From NCBI GenBank assembly GCA_002633005.1, contig NMRA01000089.1:939842-1003841 (forward strand): a stretch of DNA of 64,000 nt, given 5' to 3'. This DNA is from Phoronis australis. Its lineage: Eukaryota; Phoronida; Phoronidae. The position numbers and the translations under genes are program-made. The notes under the pieces were generated by a model. The model had not been told where the DNA came from and did not search any database. It saw only the letters and a list, made by a program, of their open reading frames with translations. Of the stretch, positions 1-12,500 are shown piece after piece (position 1 is the first letter of the stretch; each line of letters opens with the position of its first letter).

Positions 1-48
1 CGGTCGCCGCACCGGTCGCCGCACCGGTCGCCGCACCGGTCGCTGCAA
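1..48. repeat. 12-bp GC-rich tandem repeat at window edge
   Basis: Three perfect copies of the 12-mer CGGTCGCCGCAC plus one variant copy begin at the first base, so the array probably continues outside the window. The period is a multiple of three and each frame would encode a four-residue repeat. It could be the end of a coding repeat or a plain minisatellite. Its base composition is far richer in GC than the following kilobase. Confidence 0.8.
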
Positions 49-1368
49 TTTCCGTACTAATCGACGTGCTAACTTTATACCTGTTGCTATGAGACGGGGC
101 CCAATTTTGTGCCGGACCCCTAACCTGTAGAATACTTAGCTTAATTAACCATTTTACCCGTTTACAAATTCGTCAACGACATTCAGCCATGCTGGACCCC
201 AGTTTGACCGATACAATAGTAAAAATTAAATTAGATTTAATCAAGTTTCTGTATCCTGTATATCAAATCGAATAATGATCTTTGATCCGGGTACAAAAGT
301 TTCCCAAAGCCGCGTGTCTTTGCATTATCTAATAATAATCGTCGAAAATTTGGCATTCGATTGTCGATGACCTCAACGCGTTTGAGGAAAAAGCTAAACT
401 TTGAGAGAACTTGTAAAATATTATCCGGTTTCAATTCTAATCAATTCAAAACCAATCAAAAATGACAATGATTCAGCAACTTAACGAAGATCGGACCTGT
501 GCTCAAAGCTAGACTCGAAAATTTACCAATTGCATGGCACGACTAAACTTACTCAATTTTACTAGAATAATGTAGCATGACTGGTTAAATTTCGAATCCG
601 AGCCTGAGTCGAGTCTTAGTAAGACGTTGTGAAATAGCATTTGTATTGTATAAGGTGAAGATATATTGAATGAGGTGAATATATATTGAATAGAAATGGG
701 GAAGAGTGGAGGAACGCCAATAACAAAATAAGTTGACTTTTGTATTTTACCAATATGTTTCAGAGAACTTATAAAAGGCCAAAAAGACTTTGAGGATAAA
801 GTAGCCAAAAGACAGCAGCGGAGTCCCTCGATCGTGCCCCAAGCATTGTTACTGGGCCAGTAGCGATGAAATAAGACGAGGCCTTGTTATAAAGAGCGAC
901 GTTTGGTGTTAGGCTCCAGTCAGAATATTTGTTTTACGTTCCTACCTCGCGATTGCAACAATTATTGTCATGTGACTGTTAACACATTACTGTTTGTTAA
1001 AATTCATATAAATTATCTAACCAAACTGGGTATATTTTCTTAGTCTACTTTCCTGGAGTGAAATTTAATTATATTATGTCATTGACTTGAAGTACCTCCT
1101 TGAAACAGATCCCTGAACGCACATGTCGCGGTTCGCAATTTCACAGCGATTTCAACGCCGAATGGCCTTTAACTCGCTCACGTGTATTTGTTCTAAGCGC
1201 TTTCCTTGAATTGGAATTGGCAGCAATAGAACGCCTGCGATTCCCCTCAGTGTTACACTACTTCGCCAGCTGAATCTAACACGCAGTGTCTTCATAATCC
1301 CGGTTTGAAGAATAACAAACTGTCAATTTTTCTCAGCTATACATCCTATCAAGGCAATTGATGAATAC
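49..1368. other. No supportable gene
   Basis: AT-rich DNA with only short open frames. The frames of 65 and 99 codons on the minus strand show no family motif and no usable splice pattern. A short direct repeat (aggtgaagatatattgaatg / aggtgaatatatattgaat) lies near 651-690. I see nothing else. Confidence 0.6.
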
Positions 1369-1530
1369 ACAACTTGTGACTACGTAGCTTATGACTACAA
1401 AATTTGTGGCTGCACAGTTTGCGTCTGCGCAAATTTTGAGTACACAGTTTGGGACTGCGCACTTTGTGACTGCACAGTTTGCGACTGCGCAATTTGTGAC
1501 ATACAGAGTTATACGTGAATACAGTTTGCG
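1369..1530. repeat. Degenerate 15-bp minisatellite
   Basis: About ten diverged 15-bp units resemble TTTGTGACTGCACAG. Because the period is five codons, both strands read through as five-residue repeats: the plus frame gives units such as FVTAQ and FATAQ, the minus frame gives units such as KLCSH and KLRSH. This superficially mimics pentapeptide-repeat protein, but the open frames are only 62-65 codons and the pattern is explained by the DNA repeat. Confidence 0.8.
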
Positions 1531-1615
1531 GATTTCGCATCAACACTTGAAGTTGTTTACTCGTTTCGCTGGTTCATGAAACTTCTTAAGGGATAGAATT
1601 TATATTGTACTCCGC

Positions 1616-1650
1616 CATACACACACGCGCACACACGCACGCACATCCAC
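1616..1650. repeat. CA/CG dinucleotide microsatellite
   Basis: A short purine-pyrimidine alternating run of ACACAC interspersed with GCGC and GCAC, of the kind common between invertebrate genes. Confidence 0.75.
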
Positions 1651-4600
1651 CTGTCTCGTTGATTTCTTCTCGCGATCAAAATCATCCACAGGTCACTCGC
1701 TGAGATTTTTCAGTTTTCTTTCTCCTGAGAAACCCTCATTTGTACACAACGTTAACCCTTTTACACCACCAGGGTTGGAACCATGAGCTTTACTTTGGGG
1801 AGTGTCGAACGCAATTTGAATAACTTCTTGAAACAATGTGAAACCGTGTGTGTTCAGATTGGTCGATGAAGTGCAGCAGACGTATTTCATGTTTCGGTAA
1901 AGTTATTTTTTCTGGCTTTTTGGTCAGAGTTTGACAAGTTTCACTTACTTTGAAAGCGTGAATTTTTCTGTTGAGTTTTAGGAAAATGAAATTAAAGCTA
2001 GAAGTGGCGACCTACTGAGCAAGTTACGAAAACGTCAACTAATCCGAGCAAGAGGGTGACTGTGCCCTCGTTTGAGTCGGCCCGCAGGGTGTTCAGTTTT
2101 CATAAACAGTGCCGTCCCGGATAACACAGCCAGTGAAGCAAACGATTTCCCAAAAAGAACTGAAAGTGCAGTTTAGAATATATTTGAATATTACGATGCC
2201 TTTATAATTAATTTTAAGTAGTTAGAACTTACTTAATTGCCTCTTAATCGGATTGGCTGCTGCTTGAAGTCGCCATTGTTTAGTTTACATCAAAGTTCAA
2301 AGGTCACATTTTCCATATAAGGTAATGTGTTATGTTTACGTCTTACCATACCAAGTAAAGAGACGTAGTTTGCCTTATGGGAGAAAAATCGACGAAGTGA
2401 CGAATAGTTGAAAGATCAAATTTTTGAAATTTGAAACTAAGAAAAGGTTTGACATGAACAGAAATTCAAAATCTTTACGAACAAATTGTAAAAATACCTG
2501 AACAGGTTGAATTCTGTTTCAGTAGCAGGAAACCACAGACTAAATAATGCAATTTAGTCTCTTTTTTCTCGTTCCACGCCTCTTTAATGGGCTTATCCCG
2601 AAGAAAAAATGAACTGTGAGCCCACAAACCAAACTTATTTTCACAATGGAAAAGTTCGAGACCGGTTTCATAACGGTGATTGATCTAAATAAAAACTTGT
2701 TTTTTACGGAAAGTACGTGCTTAATGTCGCTTTAAGAACTTTTCCTCCAATACAAACGCGTTTCTAACGCCTACCTACTTTCAGTCATTTATTAACGTAT
2801 GGTTAATACAGACATATATGATCCTAGAAAGATCTACGGAATGTTTTGAGGTTTTTAATTAGTCTTAAAGATGAGCATATATCTGTAATCAGTAGCAAGA
2901 ACTACGCTTCACTTCAAATTAGTACGCAGTTTAATTAAGAAAATTGTGACTTAACTGCTAATGAGTGATTGTGCTCAGCGTCGATTCTGACGTATTTTTA
3001 ATTACGCTAGCTCCTGATCAGCACGACATCCCGAGTCTTTCACTAATTACGAAAGTAGCAATTCGATTGGCGATGTACTTGACTTTGGAGATCCGAGGAT
3101 GTCTCGAGAGGGTCCCAACCACAATTTCAGAATTACAAACGTTCGCAGTGTCCTTACATTGCTATCCCCGCACAGTTTTTTATAGACTCTGTAAAATGAG
3201 CACCCATAAATCCGCTTAGGTTTTTTTGTCTTTAAAATGAGCTTAAAGGAATAGGCAACAGTTTTTGTGTCACTTTTGGTTAAATTACGATTTTCTATTT
3301 GTCCTGAATGAATTTCCAAGTAAAGTGATTTCCCGGGTTCTAATTTAATGTGCATGCGTAACTCCGGAAGTGACGTTCGCGGCCCTAGTTATTTTCGGCC
3401 ACCTTTGTGGGGACATCTGCTGATTGTATACTATTTTCCTAAAAAAATGCCATAATTATTTGTCTTTGAAAAGTATTCTCGGACAATCCTAGACTGAACT
3501 AGAAATCAAATGTGTAGGATATAGCCATCGTTTCATCTACAGCGGAGGGAAATAAGACCCCATTAGACAACTAATGAAACAAGAATCACACATGGTGAAG
3601 CTGTACTGCTGGCTGGCCTTGTACTCTGGGGTTGTCTTGACTCACAACTGCAGCTGCACCTCGCGACGCTTTGCGAGTAAAAACGCTTCTAACAAGTGAC
3701 GACGAAGCAAAGAAGGAAAATACTGATGATATATCATCCGAATCGCATGTAAACAAAGCTGGCGTGGGAATGATTGGGGTGTGAACGTCACTTCCGATCG
3801 AGTGACGCATACGTAATTCATTAGAATCCCGGAATTATATGTACGTCGCAGAAAATCGTAATTCAATCAAAGATAACAGTAAAAATGATTCTTTCCCATT
3901 AAAGGCCTAGCTAATTTATAAAATCCAGACAGTTGTCCATTCGTGATTTTGTCCTGGTGAAATTAAAAAACTTTCGAATTTCGATTTCTATTTTCTCTCA
4001 AAAACTAAACAGAAAATTGTTTCGAATTTTTCAGTTGTCATAAACAGATTCCATTTTCGTTTTTGTTTTCATGAACGGTCTCAACGCAGAGGTACTCTGA
4101 TATTTGATTGACGAGGACTTATAAGCTTGTATTATGCGCTGGTGCAATATCAGGTTGGGTCTGGCTGATACACTCGGGAGTTCGCTTACGTAGCGAAATG
4201 ACAGATCGAATTTTGTTTTTTCAAAACAAGTAACCGATCTCATTAATAAAGCGTGGATTAATTGGCAAACTTACTCAGTATAATACATGCATTTTAAAAC
4301 GCGTATTGGGATTAACAATGACCTCGTATAGGAAAAGCCTGCCTCTTCCGGAATTCGCAGACATAAATGAGGTTCATACGGCCGTTGCTAATTCTTTGGA
4401 GCAAAGGCAGGTACTGCTGAGAAAATAAAATGATGTGAGATCTTACATAACCCCTCATGTCCTTACAGTCTCTATAAGTGTGCCTTGGAACCTTCTTATA
4501 ATATCTTACAGTTTTGATATCGAAAGGTGGACGCACGGCACCCCTGTGGGCAGTTCACTGTACTATGTACTGGGGAAGCATTTGTGACGGTGTACATAAA

Positions 4601-4810
4601 TGAATGCCGTCTAGTCTCGTTAATTCTTTTCCCGCTGGAAACTAACTGTAAGATGTCGACATTTGTTTGTGACGAAGATTTCTCTCGATACCCTTACAGT
4701 TGGGGCCCACGTAGGAGATTGCTTTTTTGAAAATTTGTATCGGGGGCGTTTAGTTTGTACCCATTAAAAAACGTCTCACACTTACGATACAAGACTATCG
4801 TGGGTCAAAT
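1651..4810. other. No supportable gene
   Basis: About 3.2 kb of AT-rich sequence. Open frames up to 102 codons (minus strand, 3047-3355) lack recognisable domains and show no conserved-looking composition. No tRNA, rRNA or repeat family that recurs elsewhere in the window was found here. Confidence 0.55.
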
Positions 4811-4991
4811 GAGTGAACGTTACACACGTAAATTACGTGCGTAAACTAATTCTTGTTAGAGGCTTAAAATAATTATTTGCGGGGTAAAGTAATTATTAGG
4901 GGCGTAAAGTAACTTTGTACGCCGCAAAAATACTTTACGCCTCTAATAAGAATTGATTTAAGGACGTAATTTACGTGCGTAACGTTCACCC
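4811..4991. mobile_element. Short foldback/MITE-like element
   Basis: The 181-bp segment has long imperfect inverted ends. The left end reads GAGTGAACGTTACACACGTA and the reverse complement of the right end reads GGGTGAACGTTACGCACGTA, followed by AAATTACGT on both sides. The inner halves (around TTAGGGGCGTAAAGTA and TACTTTACGCCTCTAATA) are also roughly complementary, so almost the whole element can fold on itself. Flanking AT on both sides could be a two-base target duplication. There is no ORF, and I cannot assign a superfamily. Confidence 0.7.
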
Positions 4992-7900
4992 ATATGGTCA
5001 GCGACACAAGACTGCGGTAAAAGTTGTTAAAGAATGATTCACATGGACTCATACATTAAAGCAATGGAGTGACATCGCTCCGAAAGAATACGAACATTAA
5101 ATCAGACTAAACACAAATGTTCCTGTTTATATATTGTTTTGGGATTTGTCTACGTTGATGCAGTGGCTACTAAATTTAGAATACATTTGGAGGGAAGTCT
5201 TCATTGATTTGAGATTTTTCAAAAGCCGACTTCATAAAGGTATCACCTAATGTTGCGATTCATCATTTTATTACCTGCTTTCTGAGCTGATTTTGCTCTA
5301 CTGTAAACTTTATTCACGTAAACAAGCTAATGTTGCAGACAAGTGAAGTTCAACAAGAGTAAACATTTGGAAAATTTTGAATCATTAGTGGTGAGTATGT
5401 ACCGCACATCAATCACAAAATAGAAATAAGGAAAATCTGAGAATTTAAAAAAGAAAGAAAATGTAATACTATCATAACTGCGCCATAATCCTGCGCACTA
5501 GTACATTAAACAAACGCGTCAGCCGACGCCGTTTGTGTGAAGTTGTTGATTATTCGTTTACAGACAACATGAATGACATTTTCGAAAATTATAGCACGAC
5601 AAGTGTCGACTTAAATTCCTTTCTTTTTTGCACATATTATGGTTAGATCCAAAGAAATTTGATGACAATGGCGTGGAAGTACATACATGCTTGTTGGTAT
5701 TATGTCGATTTCTCGAAAGTCTTTGATTCAATCGTCCATAAATTTTGCATACAATTTGAATGCATGACACGTACAAGGCTGTGTGTGAGAAGTGTAAGAG
5801 ATGTATGTCGAATACAGAGCATGTTTCTCAAAGCTTTATCTTCTTGTATGCGATGGTGGCTAGTGTAAGAGAACCTGGTGCAACTGAGCAGAATAAAACA
5901 CAAACAAGACGTCACCATCTAAATTTTTAATAAATTTGTTATCACTGGCCATTTACAGATTCCAGTTGGGGAGATTTCTGAATAAAAACACTGCGTTTAT
6001 GTTAATAATTCTAAAACACAGAATTCAGCATCTTAAATTATCATTTTATACTGCACTATACACAGCTCACTGCTCAAATAATAAAAAAACAAACACCAGT
6101 GACGTAATTATCAAAAATGGCTATCTCAAGTTACTGCCTCGTTCCTTATTGTGCGAAATTGGATACTTTCGTACCAACGAGGAAATTTAGGAGAGTCATC
6201 AGTACACAGACGTTGCTTTATATTCTTTTCATCCATTTGTTAAAGGACCGACACGTCCTGATTGCATAAGGTGGCACTACTTCGTTCATAGAATCCGCAA
6301 TTATACCAAGGCAGACGTAATTGGCGCAAAATAACACGTCTGCGTCCTGAAACATGAGAACAAAAGAACACTCAGGAGACCACTTAATTAAAGCAACACA
6401 AACGAAGAAGCTGGAGTGGTAAATGATAATAAAAGCGGTAATAAGTATATCGTAGACATCAGCATTGTTTTATTGTGAAATTCATTGATACTATTTGTTT
6501 AACACTGGCAAATTCTGGGTATCGTAAGAGGGGTCCAATCACAACTTCCGAAGGAACGTGTCCGCCTGAACCCCTAAAACACCTTGCCGGCGGCGTTTTG
6601 GTAGTACACACGAGAACCCCCTTAAATCCCTCTACGCATTGCCACATATATGTGAATGCTGATAACGATGGCCAATCAGGAAATCGAAAATCGGTTTACA
6701 GTTCAAAATCATTCTTTATTCGAAGACGTTGTCAGTTTTTCCTTAACAGTGAGTTGCATTTGTAATAGCTGAAATGAGCTAACAAAGTGTAACGTCATTT
6801 TTTGGTGAACGACTTGTCACGAACAGAAAGTTATTCGAGTTCGCAGAGGCTGATTAAACTAAAAACTTGCTAACTGGAGATTTTCTTTATGGTGTAGCAG
6901 ATTTCAATAGAATAAAAGAATGCGCAAGATAATTTTGAAGCTAGTAATTTGTTGTCAGCAAAACTGGCGGCACGGTCATTGTCCACGAGTATGTTGAAAC
7001 AGCAGCTTTGCTAAGGGGTACCTTCAACGTAATAAGGTAACATTATTTGGCTGCACTGCTCAAGACTGGAGCTTGTGCTTGTCAAAATAGTTATACAAGA
7101 GTCGATGCTGAGAATTCCCGAGGCCACAAACGATTTTGGCGACACCTGGTGGTGGCGTGTATCGATGATGAGACAAACGGTTGGGAGCTATGAACTCTCG
7201 AGGTCTTACGTATTTCAGTGGTTAAAACCCAGTTCATGTTTTTTGTTTAAAAACCAGAGTTCACTTCTTTCAAACATCTGAGACCCAGCTTCGACCAACA
7301 TCCACATACACTGACAGCGCAGCACTTGCTGCTTCGTGTGCGGCTAGTAAAAGAGCAAGTTTCTTGCGAGAAAATCAACTGAGACCACAGAAAACCTCGC
7401 AAGTCGAGACCTTACTGGCGTACACCAGGAAACTTGTGATTGGTGGCCGAGGCTGGAATGGTGAATTACAGGAGAAAGCTCCTTTACATAAGCAAGGAAT
7501 CTTCGAGACTGCGTTGCGTTTATGGAACCGCCCCAGGCCATAAGTACGGCTCGATACCTCAGCCGTGTTCACCCACTCGGTGAGGCATAAGGTTATCTTT
7601 TGACCTGGACTACGTGGCTATACTCTAAAAAGTGAAAAAATGGTTTGAACATAGTGTGAAGGAGTGTATTGTTTACGGCAGCTAAAACAGATATTGGTTG
7701 GGATTCAACCCTCTTTGCCTCAAGGCCAACACACACCACCAGGTGTCGTAGATGCTTGAAGAAATGACAATAGCAGACGAAAGGTAGCTTCAGATTCTAA
7801 CAAGTCCAGTAAAGATTGATACTTAAATAATTTGTTATACCTAACCGGATAATTGATAAGAGATAAGTGATATGATGTTTCATTGCCTGCGATGTCGTCC

Positions 7901-8374
7901 TCTCGTTTTGCATTCTGTGTCAGACTGTATAGGATGTAAGTAGTTGTCGTTAAACCAATTGAGGCCAACTTCTAAACAGCTCAGTAATCATATCAATTAT
8001 ACGCGTTTATTTGAAAGCAATTATTGAATATCGCGCGTTAATCCTTCGCGTGAGCTGACAAGATGACAGGTTTATGCAATCTTTGATAAAACGGGCCACT
8101 GGTTGATACAATTACATAAAATTAACGCTCTTAATTGAGTTAGGTTGTAAACCATAGCATACTGCACAACGGCGACTCGTTTTGACAGTTGAATAGAGGC
8201 GAGATTTGGTGTGAGGTGTGCAGCGGGTTTTGCATTGCTCATAAATTTACCAAGTTCGGTTGATGAAGTTGTATAGGTCAAAATCTCCTTAAAATCACGC
8301 CAGACAACTGACAAAGTCCGGGACACACGGAAGATTAGGGGCTGGCATTTATCCCGTTACTTGTTGGATTGGAA
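4992..8374. other. No supportable gene
   Basis: Mostly AT-rich non-coding DNA. The frames at 5558-5918, 5936-6190, 6459-6765 and 7075-7572 overlap on opposite strands and carry no motif I recognise. The minus-strand stretch near 7330-7570 has coding-like composition in more than one frame but is broken by stops, so it is at best a decayed fragment. Confidence 0.5.
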
Positions 8375-8423
8375 TACGCCGGATAAGGACTTATCCGGCG
8401 TATAAGGCCTTATACGCCGGATA
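8375..8423. repeat. Compact double palindrome (cruciform-prone)
   Basis: TACGCCGGATAAG, GA, then CTTATCCGGCGTA form a 13-bp perfect stem with a two-base loop. This is followed by the self-complementary TATAAGGCCTTATA and a third copy of TACGCCGGATA. Three alternating copies of the same arm let several mutually exclusive hairpins form. Confidence 0.8.
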
Positions 8424-8561
8424 GCAAGTTTTATGCAACCGGGCCCAGGTGAATATTACGTAATGATTGTGAGTTTTTTCATAAACATTATCCTTATATA
8501 AATGCAAACAAGCAAGATTGTCTTGTAAGGGTACATGTCTACTGTCCGAAAAGTAAATACA

Positions 8562-9229
8562 TGTATACTACTTTAGGCCGTTGTGGGTAAAATCTGACCG
8601 GATAAAATCTTCCTAGAGTAATCTAAATTATTTACCAGCGTTGCAAAAATTGGTTTTCTACAATTATTCTGCTGCTAAAATTATTGGTGTGACCTTTTGC
8701 GTCGACTTCCGACGCAATGAAATATTGCGTCACCTATTAGCCAGTTTCTTTTTCCCAGATTCTTCAATCAAACGTTCTCCCTCGAGGTTGCGTAAACGTC
8801 ACGACAAATGATCAAAATTGGTTTCACTTCATTATTTGTTTTTGATTTCAGTGAACCAAATTTTAGAACAAATTTTGCTGAGATGTTGTCACCATCTAAT
8901 GGGAGATGTCGAAAACATTTTGTAAGTGGCGCGTGTCACGTATGAACTCTTCAAAACGACGACATACGTTTTTTCGTTACAAAAGGCAGAGACGTCGGGT
9001 GTGTTTCGTTTAAACGGCCGTAACGGGCAACTTGAATGCCAATTGACTTCCAAAGTTTGCATGCACACTTGCCGGTCTTGAGCTCATGTTGATACAAGCT
9101 TTTCGACGAGGTGACAAGCGTACATGTAACTATCCGGGCTGTATGAAGTTTCGAGGTCTGTTTGAGCTCAATGCGCAGTGACACCTTGCTGTATTCTGAA
9201 AATAGTCTTCACAGCTAGCTGGCTAGATA
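8562..9229 (-). mobile_element. GGTCGGC element, old reverse-orientation fragment
   Basis: This stretch is the reverse complement of the internal part of the GGTCGGC element (compare about 10280-10960 in the neighbouring copy), recognisable by the conserved blocks around CCTCGAGGGAGAACG and CTCCCATTAGATG in reverse. It is diverged from the younger copies and has no terminal inverted repeat of its own here. Copy 1 is inserted at its right edge after CTAGATA, so it is the older host of that insertion. The continuation beyond copy 1 is hidden by the assembly gap or deleted. Confidence 0.8.
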
Positions 9230-9854
9230 CAGCACACATCACGAATTTTTGGCCGACCGGTCGGAAATTGGTCGACGACCGGCCGTCGACCGGTCGTCTA
9301 GCCGACCAGCAGCCGACCAACAACGGTCGGCTAGGAGCCGTCTACTGAGTCGCCTCTGTGGTTGGCACTTGGGTCGGCTAAGTGGTCGCCTAGCGTAGAC
9401 GACCAATTCGGATTAAGCGTGTCCTTGGTCGGCAATTACCATTTTATGACTTAACAAACATTTTACTGTTCGCTGTTGGTTCACCACTGGCAACTCAGGT
9501 CTTATCATCGGTTTATAAACTTTTGTTCAACTATTGAAAGGAAATAAAATCGAATCAACTTACAAATACGAAGTGCGTGACATTACATCAGTCTAAAAAT
9601 TTATGTTGAATTAATGACGGCGTGGTAAAATCAAACGTTAAGTGATATCGCGGAAGCATAATTTCTAAATTTAGATAATATGAGACTTTTTATACAGTAC
9701 ATTTTGCACAAAAACAAGCACGAAATTTGAAATTTACAGTGAAATTGCATAACAATCAGAATACAACACTCAATACACGACCTCAAGTGTTTTCATGCAG
9801 CGGAATGCTCAACAAGCATCACGCATTTGCGCTCATCCGTTATTGCTCTTGATG

Positions 9855-10136
9855 ATCACTTCATCACGCTGTATATTGCGATTTACCACAGATAATTATT
9901 GCTTATTTCTGTATAATATCTTAATATGTTGGTACAGCAATAGAACCCAATTTTATTTTAGAAACAACATAAACAATGGTTTGAACATAGCGCCAATCAC
10001 TTCATCACGCTGTATATTGCGATTTACCACAGATAATTATTGCTTATTTCTGTATAATTTCTTAATATGTGGGTACAGCAATAGAACCGAATTATATTTC
10101 AGAAACAACATAAACAATGGTTTGAACATAGCGCCG
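9855..10136. repeat. 141-bp tandem duplication inside copy 1
   Basis: Two adjacent copies start at 9855 and 9996, each beginning ATCACTTCATCACGCTG. Copies 2 and 3 have one unit at the matching place. The length is 47 codons, so the duplication lengthens a fortuitous open frame in-frame. Confidence 0.9.
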
Positions 10137-12443
10137 ATATTAAATCATGGGCGCATGAAAACGGAAGACTGATCGGTTTATAGTGTCGTCCATCATCCAT
10201 CATCATTCAGAAATTGTTGTCACTTTCGCAGTAAAACATCTTTTCGAAACTAGAGCCTTTCTACGTAGCCAGCTAGTTGCATGAAGACTATTTTCAAAAT
10301 ACAGCAAGGTGCCACTGCTTATTGAGACCAAACAGACCTCGATACTTCACACAGCCCGGATAGTTACGTTTGTCACCTCGTCGAAAAGCTTGTATCAACA
10401 TGTGCTCAAGACTGGCGGGTGTGCATGCAAAATCTGGAAGTCAATTGGCATTCAAGTTGCCCGTTACAGCCGTTTAAGTGAGAAACATCCGACGTCATCT
10501 TCTTGCGTAATTCTCTGCCTTTTTAACGAAAAAACGTATATCGTCGTTTTGAAAAAAGTTCACTGTGTCACGCGCCACTTCCAAAATGTTTTCAACATCT
10601 CCCATTAGATGATGAACACATCTCAGCAAAATTTGTTCTAAAATTCGGTTCACTGATATCAAAATTCCAAAATCATATAATGAAGTGAAACCAATTCTGA
10701 TCATTTGTTGTGACGTTTACGTAACCTCGAGGGAGAACGTTTGATTGAAGAATCTGGGAAAAAGAAACTGGCTAAAAGGTGACGCAATATTTAATTGGGG
10801 CGAAAGTCGACGCATAAGATCACAACATAACTTTAGCAGCAGAATAATTGTAGAAAACCATTTTTTGCAACGCTGGTAAATAATTTAGTTTACTCTAGGA
10901 AGATTTTATTTTGTCAGTTTTTACCCACAATGGCGCAAATTTGTATATTTAATTTAGTAAACAGCTTCGCACCAAGGCTACAGCCTTCCGAGTCCTTTCG
11001 CGTAAGAACACAATACTTGGCGTTTTGCGTATACTCCAAGGGGTAAAACTTTGAAAATAATATTTTCGGGGTAACCTGGTACATGTAATCCTAAAAAAAG
11101 TAGTCTGTGTTTTCATGTAGAGCGTAAAATGATTAACCCATTGATTCAAGAAGAACACTCTCGCAAACGAAAACGCACACAATTTTCAGCTATATTACAC
11201 TGGTTAAAAAACAACTTCTATAAGTTTATTGCATCGAATTCTAGTGATCACAGGGCAAGTCAAAACTCTTAAAGGGGCGCAATTTCAAACCTTTGGCATG
11301 AATCAGTGATATAAAAATGGAAATATATGTAGACCGACTTTAGTTCATCAGCAATCTAGACACAACAGTTACAGACACTCACTGCGTTTGTTAACGTCGT
11401 GTGGCAATGATAAAAATAATTTGTTCTACTATGATTGATAACGAGTTTTACTCTGATGAGGTATGATGCAATATGCACGTCTGATATGCAGAGTCAGCAG
11501 TTGCAAAAATATTTACTGGGTTTAATGAATCCGTTTGTTATGAACCACTGCAAAAGTATAATTACTAATTGTACATTCGAAGCACGCCTCATTAGAATAA
11601 AAACATACACATGCTTGATGATCCTGGGAGTACCTCTTTTACAGGCATGAATGAAGATATATAGTTGTTAAGCCATAGAGGATAATAAAGCTTAGATAAT
11701 ATCACACTGAGCCATGTACACCAGGATACAAAGGATACAGTAGTTCAAAAGATGCCTCAACTACTCATTTTTCATAGTCATAACTACTCATTTTTCATAG
11801 TATTACTAAATCACGAACACCTAGATTTATATTAGAAGTTACATAGTACGATGCTACACAACCTGCTCTACCCATTTATGGGAGGCCTAATTTGAAACAT
11901 TTAACGACATATCTTTTCTATGCATGATTAAAACCAAGCAAAACATGCAAACTCTCCAGGACCAAAAATAAATATCTCAAAACCAGACATTTTACTTAAG
12001 CAGGAATTAAAATAATCAAATACATTGAGATTGTTTTCACACAGAAGACCAAAGAGCAAATAAAAACCAAATTGACCACGTCAAGACTGAAAATTTATAA
12101 CATCAGCACCTATAATTTATCAAGTGAGGACCAAAAATTCTTCACATCAGGATCAAAATAAAATACGACCGAACTAAAAATTTAATAAGTCAGGTTCATA
12201 AACTTACCATGTCAGTAACTTTCACGCCAGAACACCACGTCACCATCCCCAAGCATTGATCTTTCAAAATGATACTGTCCGTACTATACTAAACAAGGGC
12301 TATATGTTCTACCTCTCGCCGACAACAGACATATTATCTTCGAAATGGGGTTGAATTTCTTTCGTCTAATCCTCGTTTTACAATAGATGCCAATGTATAG
12401 GTACACACTGGATTGTCATCATTGCATAATGGGTGATCACGTA

Positions 12444-12500
12444 CTCTCCGGGCACGAAAACAATTCTCTCCGGGCACGAAAACAATTCTCTCCGGGCGTG
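12444..12500. repeat. 22-bp tandem expansion inside copy 1
   Basis: CTCTCCGGGCACGAAAACAA plus TT is repeated at 12444 and 12466, with a partial third unit at 12488. Copy 3 has one fewer unit near 54630-54665, so this is copy-specific slippage. Confidence 0.8.

Noticed and set aside
7344-7572. Overlapping minus-strand frames near 7.3-7.6 kb
   Set aside because: Coding-like composition but no motif, frame conflict and internal stops; too weak to annotate.
9795-10172. 125-codon ORF in GGTCGGC copy 1 (and relatives at 35820 and 52118)
   Set aside because: Its length comes from a tandem duplication; the shorter versions recur only because the DNA element is repeated, and no protein motif is present.
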